64,000 bases of DNA from Zestosphaera sp. (GTDB lineage Archaea; Thermoproteota; Thermoprotei_A; Sulfolobales; NBVN01): NCBI GenBank assembly GCA_038843015.1, contig JAWBSH010000004.1, positions 62,001 to 126,000 on the forward strand. The letters run 5' to 3'. Shown here one piece after another: positions 16,167-24,398 of the stretch (position 1 is the stretch's first letter; each line of letters begins with the position of its first letter). The notes beneath the pieces are model-generated. The model saw nothing but the letters and a program-made list of their open reading frames with translations. It was not told the origin of the DNA and ran no database searches. A program made the translations under genes and the position numbers.

Positions 16167-16685
16167 TTAGTCGGCTCTTATCCTAACAACGTTGCCTGTT
16201 ATCTGAGTTAAGAGATCCTCTATGATTTCTCTCCTCTTGAATGGAAGGTTCCTTAACTCGAACCTAGGTACTCTAACTACGTACTCTACTGTTCCGTCAG
16301 GCAACCATATAGTATTGACGCTAGTTATCCGAGCGGGAAAAACTAGTTGCTTCACGATTTCTTTCAGGTCTCTCGTGTTAGTTACTATTTTGGTTTTGAC
16401 TTTCAGTCTCTCACTTAATATCCAGCTCAGTTTATTCAGCGATCTAGGGTCTGGCGTGTTGTTCTTAGTGTCTTGCAGTATAACTACTAGAGCTCCTTCA
16501 CCCATTACGCTACGCACATATTCCATGTCTTTCAGAAACTTGAAATCGGTGAGTTCCTCTAAATCGAGTAGCTCTCTCATTACGTCTACCTCATACTCTC
16601 TTACGGAACCTCCTCTAACTATAGACTGACATCTAGGACACAACACCCCGGTCTTCACACACAGCACATCTAGCGGGATCCTCAA
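16167..16685 (-). CDS. NusA-like zinc-finger/KH RNA-binding protein
   Basis: This 172-residue archaeal protein starts MRIPLDVLCVKTGVLCPRCQ, a form of the N-terminal motif (I-P-x-x-x-x-C-x-K-T-G-x-L-C-x-x-C) of archaeal NusA-like proteins, with three cysteines for zinc. The middle is a mixed alpha/beta domain, and the C-terminal half (ARITSVNTIWLPDGTVEYVV ... IEDLLTQITGNVVRI) has KH-like character. Such proteins bind RNA and are thought to act in transcription elongation or ribosome-linked steps; the exact role is not established. It is followed on its own strand by candidate RNA C. Confidence 0.7.
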   Translation of the reverse strand: MRIPLDVLCVKTGVLCPRCQSIVRGGSVREYEVDVMRELLDLEELTDFKFLKDMEYVRSVMGEGALVVILQDTKNNTPDPRSLNKLSWILSERLKVKTKIVTNTRDLKEIVKQLVFPARITSVNTIWLPDGTVEYVVRVPRFELRNLPFKRREIIEDLLTQITGNVVRIRAD

Positions 16686-16764
16686 CTTTTCTCAGCACTC
16701 CCAAATCCTTCTGACTAATTCATTAATAAATCAGATAAATCCTATTTAAATAAGTTTTTTATAA

Positions 16765-16836
16765 CTGAAAGCCTTGTCTTTTGGAGCGGGGATGTCATAC
16801 TGACCTCCTCCCAGCCCTAAAGTGCGAGGCTTTCAG
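16765..16836. repeat. Tail-to-tail pair of TnpB-type end elements (RE3a/RE3b)
   Basis: A plus-strand copy (16765-16797, CTGAAAGCCTTGTC ... GGGGATGTCA) meets a minus-strand copy (16801-16836, minus strand CTGAAAGCCTCGCA ... GGAGGAGGTCA) with three bases between. Their outer CTGAAAGCC/GGCTTTCAG ends are perfectly complementary, so the whole 72 bases is an imperfect palindrome. It lies between divergent genes for the NusA-like protein and the tRNA thiolase. In an intact element the sequence after the tail would be the guide, so each copy would have the other as its guide. Confidence 0.6.
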
Positions 16837-16954
16837 AAGCGGTAAGGATGCTACTCTATGTTCTAGGCTTAGTGTCCCTGTCTTGCGTAGTTTGAGCGAG
16901 TTGTTGGAGAAGAGCTTAATAACTCGCAACACCACCTGAAGTTGGTACTCTCTA

Positions 16955-17944
16955 ATGAAGTGTGTTGTGTGTGGTTTGCGCGATGCCGTAGTGATGCAGA
17001 GGCATACTGGGAGAGTCTTATGCAGAGATTGCTTCATAAAAGACGTAATATCTAGAGTCGAGAGAGAAATTAAGAAGTTCCACATGTTCTCAGACAATGA
17101 CCGATTATTAATTGCGGCATCAGGCGGTAAAGACAGTTACGTACTCCTAGACATAATTCTCAGATTACATGACCCCTCCAAGATAGGTGTAGTAACTATT
17201 GTTGAAGGAATAGAAGGTTATAATAGGCTAGAAGACGTCGAAAAAGTTAGAAGATTAGCTAACGTAAACGGCGTTGACGTTATAGTCTTGACTCTGAAAG
17301 ATTACGTGGGCTATAACTTGACAGAACTAGTTAGTTTAGGGTTCAATAAAGACATTAGGGTAAGTCCCTGTACCTTCTGTGGCGTGCTTAGGAGGAAAGC
17401 AATTAATGAGGTAGCTAGAGACTTAGGATTTACTAAGGTCTTGACGGCCCACAATTTAGACGATGAAGCACAGACGATCATCCTGAATATTCTTAGAGGC
17501 GATCTTTTCAGGCTTGTTCAGATATTGCCAAACGGTCCCATGTTGAGTAAGCTTTTCGTACGTAAAGTAAAGCCACTAAGAAAAATATATGAGGAGGAGG
17601 TAGCTATCTACGCACACTTAATAGATTATGAGTTCCAGACAACAGACTGCCCCTACCTCAGGTATTTTCCCTCACTCAGAGCTAAGATTAGGGAATACTT
17701 GTATAAGCTTGAGAAGGAAAAGCCTGGCGCACTACTCAACTTGATAGAGAGGATAGACGCGATATTAGCTAAGCACGTAAGTCGTTACGTGAATTACCCT
17801 GAACTACCGAGATGCGCTATATGTGGTGAGCCAACAGCATACGGAAGAAATTACTGCATGGCCTGCGAACTACTCACCATATTAGGAGTAAGCAAGCCGT
17901 CTTACAATAGAAGTAGTTACTTAAGATTCTCTCCTAGAAGTTAG
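16955..17944 (+). CDS. ttuA: tRNA 2-thiolation enzyme, TtuA/NcsA family
   Basis: This 329-residue ATP-pyrophosphatase has the PP-loop SGGKDS at 56-61. An N-terminal zinc finger (C3, C6, C23, C26) and a C-terminal one (CAICGEPT ... YCMAC) frame the enzyme core. The core has a CTFCG motif and a later TDCPY cysteine that together can hold an Fe-S cluster. The family activates uridine in tRNA with ATP and inserts sulfur from a ubiquitin-like thiocarboxylate protein. TtuA thiolates position 54, important in thermophiles; the related NcsA acts on U34, and sequence alone does not fully separate them. The MoaD-like protein at 24078 could be a sulfur donor, though its neighbour points elsewhere. The ATG at 16955 has no obvious ribosome site. 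Confidence 0.82.
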   Translation: MKCVVCGLRDAVVMQRHTGRVLCRDCFIKDVISRVEREIKKFHMFSDNDRLLIAASGGKDSYVLLDIILRLHDPSKIGVVTIVEGIEGYNRLEDVEKVRRLANVNGVDVIVLTLKDYVGYNLTELVSLGFNKDIRVSPCTFCGVLRRKAINEVARDLGFTKVLTAHNLDDEAQTIILNILRGDLFRLVQILPNGPMLSKLFVRKVKPLRKIYEEEVAIYAHLIDYEFQTTDCPYLRYFPSLRAKIREYLYKLEKEKPGALLNLIERIDAILAKHVSRYVNYPELPRCAICGEPTAYGRNYCMACELLTILGVSKPSYNRSSYLRFSPRS

Positions 17945-18306
17945 GAGTTGCGGAATTAGAATCAATATCTGACAAAGCAGATAACATTTCAAAAAGTCTG
18001 GCGGTAAAATTTTGACGCCTAAACCTGTCTTTGCTTAAAGACTTAATGAGAATCACGATAATGTCTGTTGATTAGATTTCTGCAAGTTTTATTTGAGCAT
18101 AGTCTTCGCAGGGAGGATTGTCTGAGGTTATTTTGTTTTTGGTTTTCTAGTTGTTTGGGATTGTTTCTATGGATTCCAAGAATTAATTACCTAGTATATA
18201 AAATGATTAAGTTTAAGTGTTTGGATAGTTCGAAGTCTATGAGCTGATGAGTTGTCGACGAGAGACAAGGCTCTGTAAACCACTGCTAAGATAAGCTCAG
18301 CTTGCT
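17945..18306 (+). other. Intergenic region with promoter module shared with RNA A (candidate RNA B)
   Basis: Bases 18127-18202 repeat, with drift, the T-rich arm and TATA module of 15688-15761 (shared GGTTTT, GTTGTTTGGG and TATATAAA). A transcript would start near 18223. From there GAGC (18242) and GCTC pair around an inner TTGTC/GACAA helix with a GACGAGA loop, so a short structured RNA is possible. No A-rich second arm is present. A TGATGA is visible but no matching CTGA box, so a C/D RNA is not supported. The first 180 bases show nothing recognisable beyond A+T-rich sequence. Confidence 0.35.
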
Positions 18307-19947
18307 TTACTTTCTCAGAGCGTCAAGCACTAAATTTCTTAGATTCAGTGTTTTTTCACTGAATAATTCTTTACTCATGTACTCGACGTTGCTAGGTATT
18401 CTAGGTTTAAACTCCATCTTAGCAAGTATATTTTTCTCTATATCTACCTCAGGAGCAATCTCAATTAATTCTATTCCGTCTTTTCCTAGCCTGAATACGG
18501 CTCTTTCCGTCACGAAAAGAATTTTCTGTCCTTTTTCGACGCCGTAACTTCCATTATATACTACCTTGTAGACTCTTTCAACAAACTTGCTTATGTCGCC
18601 GTCTTTGATTATCTTTAACGCATTTTCTGAGACTTCTATTTTTCTTTCGCCAGCTGTAAATTCTCCGGCGAAGTATAAGTTGGGGGCTCCGAACGCTATG
18701 ACTGGGAATCCGCCGGCACCAGGCATTCTTCCAGGAAGGAAAGCAGGATTTACATTACCTGACTTGTCTACTTGCATGAATCCTAAAGATGCAGCATCTA
18801 TTATTCCGCCCTCATAATTAGTGAACATGTCTGCCATAGGCACTACTGCGAAGTATCCTCTAGATGCTCCGAAGTCTGAGCCTGTTAAAGCTACTCCACC
18901 AAAGGGGCCTGACTCAACTGTTGTGTATATAAACTCGTCAATGCCTTCTTCAGCAATGACTGAGGCTACGTCAGCAGGTATTCCTATACCTAGATTCACT
19001 AATACCGGTCTCCCGAGAGAAGCTACTAGAGAAGCTAATTCTAGAGCTACTCTCCTAGCTATGACTTTCCTAACACCTAGTTGTAAGGCAGAAGACCTCA
19101 GTGATTTCTCGGGTGGTATTATCTCACCAGATATTGTGGGGTCATACAAGATAGTGTCTGTCTGCCCGTGAGACTCTAGCGATTCAGGAGCTACTACTAC
19201 GTAGTCTACTAGTGGTGCAGGTATATGAACGCTTCTAGGACTTATAGAACCAACTCTAGCTACCCTCTTAACTTGAGCTATGGTTAGTCCTTTCTCAGGA
19301 TATGCTTTAACAGATTGAGCTATTGCTAACACGTTAAGTAACGCGCCCTCATGCTCCATAGATATATTACCTGCTTCATCTGCGGTGGTGCCGCGTATTA
19401 GCGCAACATTAGGTTTGGGACACCTATACAGTAGGTATTCTTCGTTATCTATAGCAATCAAGTCTACCCTGCAAGTCTTTCTCTCCTCAGCTAACTTATT
19501 TACTAGACCACCGCCGTATCTAGGGTCAAACATGCTACCTAGACCCACCTTAGTAAGAACTCCTGGTCTACCAGCAGCTACCTCTCTAAACCAATGCGAA
19601 GTTATACCTATAGGCCAGTTATACCCCTCAATAACGTTTTCTTCTACTAGTCTAGCAATGCTAGGGACCCAACCATAAAAAGGTATTAAGACTCCTCTTA
19701 AGAAATCATAGTCTTTATTCTCAATTATTTTCCTCCCAACAAGGTCTAAGCCCTTGCCTGGAGTTCCAGGACATGTCTCCGCAATGATAAATAAGTTTCT
19801 CGGATGACCATAGGTCAAGTACGTCTCATAAAGCTTACTTATTAAATACGCCGGTGTAGCGATCATGTTAAAACCTGACACAGCAATAACCGAGCCGTCT
19901 CGCACACGACGCAAGACTTCCTCAGGTTTAACAATTTTATTAAACAC
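18307..19947 (-). CDS. Acyl-CoA:carboxylate CoA-transferase (YdiF/PCT type)
   Basis: This 546-residue class I CoA transferase has its alpha- and beta-type halves fused, as in YdiF or propionate CoA-transferase. VNLGIGIPADVA (317-328) is the glycine-rich beta-half motif. Glu345 in YTTVESGPFGG is the expected catalytic glutamate that forms the acyl-enzyme. The N-terminal half carries DGSVIAVSGFNM. It moves CoA between acyl-CoA and a free carboxylate such as acetate, with no ATP cost. It is the most downstream gene of a leftward group with the semialdehyde dehydrogenase and aminotransferase, separated by about 96 bases and with A+T-rich sequence between, so it may have its own promoter. Confidence 0.85.
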   Translation of the reverse strand: MFNKIVKPEEVLRRVRDGSVIAVSGFNMIATPAYLISKLYETYLTYGHPRNLFIIAETCPGTPGKGLDLVGRKIIENKDYDFLRGVLIPFYGWVPSIARLVEENVIEGYNWPIGITSHWFREVAAGRPGVLTKVGLGSMFDPRYGGGLVNKLAEERKTCRVDLIAIDNEEYLLYRCPKPNVALIRGTTADEAGNISMEHEGALLNVLAIAQSVKAYPEKGLTIAQVKRVARVGSISPRSVHIPAPLVDYVVVAPESLESHGQTDTILYDPTISGEIIPPEKSLRSSALQLGVRKVIARRVALELASLVASLGRPVLVNLGIGIPADVASVIAEEGIDEFIYTTVESGPFGGVALTGSDFGASRGYFAVVPMADMFTNYEGGIIDAASLGFMQVDKSGNVNPAFLPGRMPGAGGFPVIAFGAPNLYFAGEFTAGERKIEVSENALKIIKDGDISKFVERVYKVVYNGSYGVEKGQKILFVTERAVFRLGKDGIELIEIAPEVDIEKNILAKMEFKPRIPSNVEYMSKELFSEKTLNLRNLVLDALRK

Positions 19948-20043
19948 ACAATCACCTATGAGGTATCATTAACTTAGCTTATAAAGAAAGCTAAGAGAAA
20001 TCTGAACAGGAATCAAAAACACGTAATTAACTTAGATTAAGAC

Positions 20044-21525
20044 TTACCACCATCTCATTATGGCTATCTTTCTGTCTGTGAAGAAGTCTACTACGTCCAT
20101 TTGTGGGTGGTGACTTCCAAGACCTGCTAGTCTTTTACCGCCGAAGGGGAACCAACCTACTGGTGCAGCTATACCTACGTTTACGCCTACATTCCCGACA
20201 TAAACGTTGTGTGTAAATTCTCTAGCCCACCTACCGCTTCTGGTGTATATAGCTGCTGAATGGTGGTATTTGTTGTTATTTATCCATTCAATAGCTTCGT
20301 CGAGGTTCTTAGCTCTTAGTAGGTTAGCTACTGGACCAAATATCTCTTCACGAGCTATCTTCATGTCCGGTGTCACTTCTTCAAGTATTGTGGGCCCTAT
20401 GTAGAAGCCGTTCGGGTATTCAGGGTTCTTATATTCTCTTCCATCTAAGACTAACTTAGCTCCTTCACTCAAGCCTATCTCAATCCATTTGATTACATTC
20501 TCTCTGTACTTCTTGCTCGCCATGGGACCCATATCTGACGTTTCATCGAGTCCATAACCTATCTTGATCTTCTTAGCTAGCTCCACGAACGCGTTCTTAA
20601 ACTTATTGTAGAAGTTGTCATCACCTACTATGACTATGTTTTGTATAGCTAGGCATCTCTGACCTGTATTGCCGAATTTAGAATCTCTAAGGTTATGCAC
20701 CGTTCTCTCAAGGTCTGCATCAGGCATGACTACGGCGTAGTTTGAGGCACTACCACCGCCTAGGAATCTCTTACCGTGTTTCGCGGACAATTCATAAAGT
20801 CTTAACGCTGCGGAGCTAGTCCCTACGAATGCGGTGCCTTCAACCTTTGGGTGGGTCACCATATACTCTCCTATCTCGTGATCAGTATACACGATGTTGA
20901 GGACGCCGGGTGGGAGTGCCTCAGCTAGTACTTCAAGAGTTACCATAAGAGGTAGTGGTGTAGTCCCACTAGCTTTAACTACTAACGTATCTCCTAGGGC
21001 GAGTGCGTAGGGTATGAACCAGAACGGTATCATTATAGGGAAGTTATAAGGACTTACTATAGTGAAGACTCCTAGAGGCTCTCTTATGAGTATTTCATCA
21101 ATCCCTCTAGCGATTTCTTGCTGGTACTCGCCCTTAGCCAGAGAATAAGCTACAGATATAGCTGCTTCAACATTCTCTATGCTTCTCCTTAAATCACCAC
21201 GCGACTCTCTAATGATTTTGCCGTGGTTCTGTGTGTTTACTCGAGCAAGCATCTCTTTATTTTCTTCCATCAAATACTTCATCTTAAAGATATACTGTAA
21301 TCTGTCGGGGACAGGCATCCTGCTCCAAGACTTGAAAGCCTCGTAAGCAGCCTCAATAGCCGCGTCAACCTCCTCCTTAGTAGCTAAAGGCATCTCAGCT
21401 ATGACTTCACCTTTTCCCGGGTCGTACACTGACACATATCTGTCGGTTGATGACTCAACCCACCTACCATTTATGAATAACTTCATCTTACCGTAGTTTG
21501 TTTTAGGAGGTTGTAGAAGACTCAC
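20044..21525 (-). CDS. CoA-acylating (methyl)malonate-semialdehyde dehydrogenase
   Basis: This 493-residue aldehyde dehydrogenase has Asn161 (SPYNFP), Lys184 (VVKASG) and the catalytic Cys291 in GNTGQRCLA. The last is close to the GxxGQRC form of methylmalonate-semialdehyde dehydrogenase. The general-base glutamate that precedes L-G-G in hydrolytic enzymes is Phe here (KRFLGGGSAS), as expected for an enzyme that releases the acyl group to CoA instead of water. Likely reaction: malonate- or methylmalonate-semialdehyde plus NAD and CoA to acetyl- or propionyl-CoA and CO2. The GTG start overlaps the aminotransferase stop by four bases with GAGGTGAG upstream, so both are translated together. Confidence 0.88.
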   Translation of the reverse strand: MSLLQPPKTNYGKMKLFINGRWVESSTDRYVSVYDPGKGEVIAEMPLATKEEVDAAIEAAYEAFKSWSRMPVPDRLQYIFKMKYLMEENKEMLARVNTQNHGKIIRESRGDLRRSIENVEAAISVAYSLAKGEYQQEIARGIDEILIREPLGVFTIVSPYNFPIMIPFWFIPYALALGDTLVVKASGTTPLPLMVTLEVLAEALPPGVLNIVYTDHEIGEYMVTHPKVEGTAFVGTSSAALRLYELSAKHGKRFLGGGSASNYAVVMPDADLERTVHNLRDSKFGNTGQRCLAIQNIVIVGDDNFYNKFKNAFVELAKKIKIGYGLDETSDMGPMASKKYRENVIKWIEIGLSEGAKLVLDGREYKNPEYPNGFYIGPTILEEVTPDMKIAREEIFGPVANLLRAKNLDEAIEWINNNKYHHSAAIYTRSGRWAREFTHNVYVGNVGVNVGIAAPVGWFPFGGKRLAGLGSHHPQMDVVDFFTDRKIAIMRWW

Positions 21526-22844
21526 TTTTGTCTCACCTCACTCTCTACCTCTCTCAAGGACTCTTCTAAAATGTCCAGACCTCTATTTAGTAGTTCCTCC
21601 TCAATAGTTAACGGCGGGTGAAGTCTCACTACGTTCAGAACTAAGCCTGCACGTAGAAGTAGTAAGCCTTTTTCTCTGGCCTTATTAATGACTTTTGAAG
21701 CTTCTTCTATAGCCGGTTCTTTAGTCTTACGATCTTTAACTAACTCTATGGCTAGCATCATTCCTAAACCTCTTACGTCTCCTATGAGCTCGTATTTTTC
21801 ATGCATTTCTTCGAGTCTCTTCTTCATTATTTGACCTAGTCTCTCAGCCCTCTCAACTAGCTTATCTCTCTGTATTATCTCTATTACTTTAAGAGCTACG
21901 GCGCAAGATACCGGGTTTCCACCGTAGGTGCCTCCAAAGCTTCCTGTATATGTTTTCTCCATAATTTCCTTCTTACCAATGATAGCTGAGAGTGGTAGAC
22001 CGTTTGCTATGGCTTTAGCTGTGATCATTATGTCAGGTTCGATGCCGAAGTGTTCTACTGCCCACATCTTCCCTGTTCTAGCCCAGCCTGACTGAACCTC
22101 ATCATCTATCAATAGTATTCCGTTCTCGTCAAGGAATTTTCTAAGTTCTTTGACGTAATCTGTTGGAGGCACTACAAAGCCTCCTTCCCCCTGAATCATC
22201 TCCATAATGAAGGCAGCTATTCTTTCTGGAGGTATTCTAGCGTATATGAACCACTTCCTGATGTAGTCTAAGCATGCTAAACTACAATGCGGGTACTCGT
22301 GCCTGAATGGACACCTATAACAGTACGGGTAGGGGACGAACTCAACTCCCGGCATCATAGGCTCTAACCCAACCTTGTAAGGCTTGTACTTACCTGTAGC
22401 CGCTAACGCAAACCCGTAAGTACCTCTACCGTGGAAGGAATTCTCGTAAGAGACTACTACGGTTTTACCAGTTACTTGTCTAGCAATCTTTATAGCGTTC
22501 TCAGTTGCTTCAGAACCGCTATTCTGTAGTAGCACCTGCTTCTCTGAAGTTCCGGGAGCTATCTTAGCTAGCCTCTCAGCAAGCTCCACGTAGGGTTTAT
22601 AATTAGCAACCATAAAACAAATATGCCATAACTTCCTCAACTGCTCCTCAGCAACTTTAATTAATTCCGGGTTAGCATGCCCTAGAGAAGTCACGCCTAT
22701 ACCGCAAGTGAAGTCTAGGTACTCCCTACCGTTAACGTCATAAAGTAACGCGTTCTGCCCTCTCTCGATAGTTATTGGATGATATATCGCGGCACCTTTC
22801 ATGACGTATTTGTTACGTAGGTCTAGGTAAGGATCTAACTGCAT
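21522..22844 (-). CDS. Class III (omega-type) aminotransferase, GabT-like
   Basis: This 440-residue PLP enzyme has NSGSEAT at 108-114, Asp248 in DDEVQSG and the Schiff-base Lys277 in TAKAIANG. It uses the omega-amino group of substrates such as 4-aminobutyrate, beta-alanine or ornithine. An insert carries four cysteines, C175-x2-C178-x8-C187-x3-C191 (YCYRCPF ... HCSLACL), possibly a metal or disulfide site. The group of GabT-like enzymes in archaea shares this insert. Translational coupling to the CoA-acylating dehydrogenase points to beta-alanine or 3-aminoisobutyrate catabolism, but 4-aminobutyrate is not excluded. GGTGGT lies before the ATG at 22844. Confidence 0.88.
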   Translation of the reverse strand: MQLDPYLDLRNKYVMKGAAIYHPITIERGQNALLYDVNGREYLDFTCGIGVTSLGHANPELIKVAEEQLRKLWHICFMVANYKPYVELAERLAKIAPGTSEKQVLLQNSGSEATENAIKIARQVTGKTVVVSYENSFHGRGTYGFALAATGKYKPYKVGLEPMMPGVEFVPYPYCYRCPFRHEYPHCSLACLDYIRKWFIYARIPPERIAAFIMEMIQGEGGFVVPPTDYVKELRKFLDENGILLIDDEVQSGWARTGKMWAVEHFGIEPDIMITAKAIANGLPLSAIIGKKEIMEKTYTGSFGGTYGGNPVSCAVALKVIEIIQRDKLVERAERLGQIMKKRLEEMHEKYELIGDVRGLGMMLAIELVKDRKTKEPAIEEASKVINKAREKGLLLLRAGLVLNVVRLHPPLTIEEELLNRGLDILEESLREVESEVRQK

Positions 22845-23150
22845 AATTTACCACCAGGAAACATAATTTTTAAACATTAATATTTCTAGAAAATGACTAA
22901 ATCAAACTTATATTAAAAGACGCGACCTATGCATTAGATGAAGTCTAACCGTAAATGAATATTAAGGCTCTATTAATTAAATTAAAAAGAAACTCTATCA
23001 ACATAGAAATATGCATTTTTAGCACGAACTTAAATCAAGTAAAAGTCAAGATTATAACATTACAGGATTTCATAAATTTTTGACTTTTAAATACTGAATA
23101 GCGTCCACGGAAGTCATAGGTTTAAGCAGGAGGTCTTGAGTGTAGATTAT
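22845..23150. other. A+T-rich intergenic region upstream of the aminotransferase
   Basis: This 306-base stretch has no gene. TTTAAAAATT near 22866-22875 is a likely TATA box for the leftward aminotransferase-dehydrogenase operon, about 25 bases before the ATG. The rest is very A+T rich and is a reasonable place for sites of the neighbouring Lrp-type regulator. I could not define a clear palindromic operator. Confidence 0.4.
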
Positions 23151-23615
23151 CTATATGTTTAATTTAAAGTCTTCCTTAATGACCTTAGCTATAACCATAG
23201 TAGAGGATCTTTCGATAAATTGTGAGTTAATCAATGATTCAAGAAATTCCATGTATTTTTCTTTACAGGGAAACTTACCTATGACTACAAAATCTGTTTC
23301 GCCGAGTACGTAATATATGGCTTGTATGTAGGGATTCTTACTAAGAAATTTTCCTATCTCTTCGTGATATTTAGGACCATACCTCCCTCTAACGAGTATA
23401 ATCACGAGATACTCAAAACCTAACTTCTCGCTATCTAGAATAGCGTTATATCCTTTAATCACGCCGAGTTCTTCTAGCTTTCTTACTCTGTAGTAAACGG
23501 TTGATTTAGGAATATTTAATTTGTTAGCTAAGTCTCTAATGCGTATCTTTGGATTTTCTTGAATACATCGTAGTATCTTTAGGCTGATCTCATCCAACTT
23601 CTCATCTTTATTCAC
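23151..23615 (-). CDS. Lrp/AsnC family transcriptional regulator
   Basis: This 154-residue protein has an N-terminal winged helix-turn-helix (LDEISLKILRCIQENPKIRIRDLANKLNIPKSTVYYRVRKLEELGVI, interrupted by no gaps) and a C-terminal RAM ligand-binding domain (EYLVIILVRGRYGPK ... GETDFVVIG). Lrp proteins form octamers, sense amino acids and regulate amino acid metabolism. It lies just upstream of, and on the same strand as, the aminotransferase operon, so control of that operon by an amino acid effector is the likely job. The first codon is the ATG at 23615. Confidence 0.9.
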   Translation of the reverse strand: MNKDEKLDEISLKILRCIQENPKIRIRDLANKLNIPKSTVYYRVRKLEELGVIKGYNAILDSEKLGFEYLVIILVRGRYGPKYHEEIGKFLSKNPYIQAIYYVLGETDFVVIGKFPCKEKYMEFLESLINSQFIERSSTMVIAKVIKEDFKLNI

Positions 23616-23811
23616 TTTACTCGTTGTCTAACCCCCTATGATATTATTTTCTAAACTTAAAAAATGTCCAGTAGTATCTAACCGTAACAAAAACTATTAT
23701 ACCTAAAGCAAACCTAGAGCTCTTTAGAATAAGTTTAAAATTCTAATTTGGTTCATAGAGATTAAATTCAAATAAGTCAATTTACGCAACGATAGGAATT
23801 ATCAGTGCTGT

Positions 23812-24018
23812 TTAAGGCAAAGCGTTGTATAGTTCGTCTTGCCTGTAGACGCTATTGGTGGGAGCAGGGATTAGGTTCTTATATCTTTTCACGTTGATTA
23901 GTGTATTGCCTCGTCTTTTATTCTCCCGTATTAATCTTGAGGTTACACCAGCCTTACGAGTATTCATGAGGATCTTGGTGCCCGCATCTAGTATTTCTCG
24001 CGGGTTTTCAACTCTCAT
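23812..24018 (-). CDS. Small basic protein, possibly leaderless
   Basis: This frame of 68 residues begins MRVENPREILDAGTKILMNT and is rich in Arg, Lys and Asn. I do not recognise the family. Support for reality is the TATA box TTTATATT (minus strand, around 24040-24047) centred about 25 bases before the ATG at 24018, as expected for a leaderless archaeal message. The overlapping 65-codon plus-strand frame has no such signal and looks like a shadow. Its strongly charged middle (RLIRENKRRGN) would suit nucleic-acid or ribosome binding, but that is a guess. Confidence 0.45.
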   Translation of the reverse strand: MRVENPREILDAGTKILMNTRKAGVTSRLIRENKRRGNTLINVKRYKNLIPAPTNSVYRQDELYNALP

Positions 24019-24077
24019 CAAAGTAGTTCAACAACCACAATATAAAGCCTGAAAGCAATTTTGTAAGGTTTTAAAGA

Positions 24078-24362
24078 CTAACCACCGTGCAGGGGTGGTA
24101 GCATATCTATTACATCACCATCTCTTACTAGAGCTTTGTCGCCGCCTAAAAACATTATATGTCTCCCGTTAACCAATATACTAACGCCTTTCACTTCAAC
24201 TTTTTCCTCGTTAACCTTAATATAATTACTTAAGTGCGGGTACTCTTTCAGAATTTCTTTGATTAAGTCTAAGAATGAGATCTCATTAGAGCTTATGTTA
24301 AGCTCTAATTTTTCTCTGGCAAGTTCTCTGAGCATTCCGTAAAAACGCACTATTACAGCCAT
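24078..24362 (-). CDS. MoaD/ThiS-like ubiquitin-fold sulfur carrier
   Basis: This 94-residue protein has the MoaD pattern. It opens with MAVIVRFYGMLREL, continues VKGVSILVNGRHI and ends DGDVIDMLPPLHGG. The C-terminal Gly-Gly is the site of adenylation and thiocarboxylation. Such carriers supply sulfur for the molybdopterin or tungstopterin dithiolene. It follows the aldehyde:ferredoxin oxidoreductase gene by 36 bases on the same strand, the usual place for a MoaD that serves the tungsten cofactor of that enzyme. It could also feed tRNA thiolation. Confidence 0.85.
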   Translation of the reverse strand: MAVIVRFYGMLRELAREKLELNISSNEISFLDLIKEILKEYPHLSNYIKVNEEKVEVKGVSILVNGRHIMFLGGDKALVRDGDVIDMLPPLHGG

Positions 24363-24398
24363 AGTGTTTCCCAGTTACTTGATTTTCCGTTTAAAAAA

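Noticed and set aside
15978-16211. 77-codon plus-strand frame over the 16.1 kb island
   Set aside because: No ribosome site, odd composition, and it covers clear helices and A/T arms of a candidate RNA and runs into the NusA-like gene end.
18223-18300. C/D box small RNA
   Set aside because: A TGATGA is present but no CTGA box in the right place and no clear guide layout.
23855-24052. Plus-strand 65-codon frame
   Set aside because: It is the shadow of the minus-strand small basic protein and lacks promoter and ribosome site.
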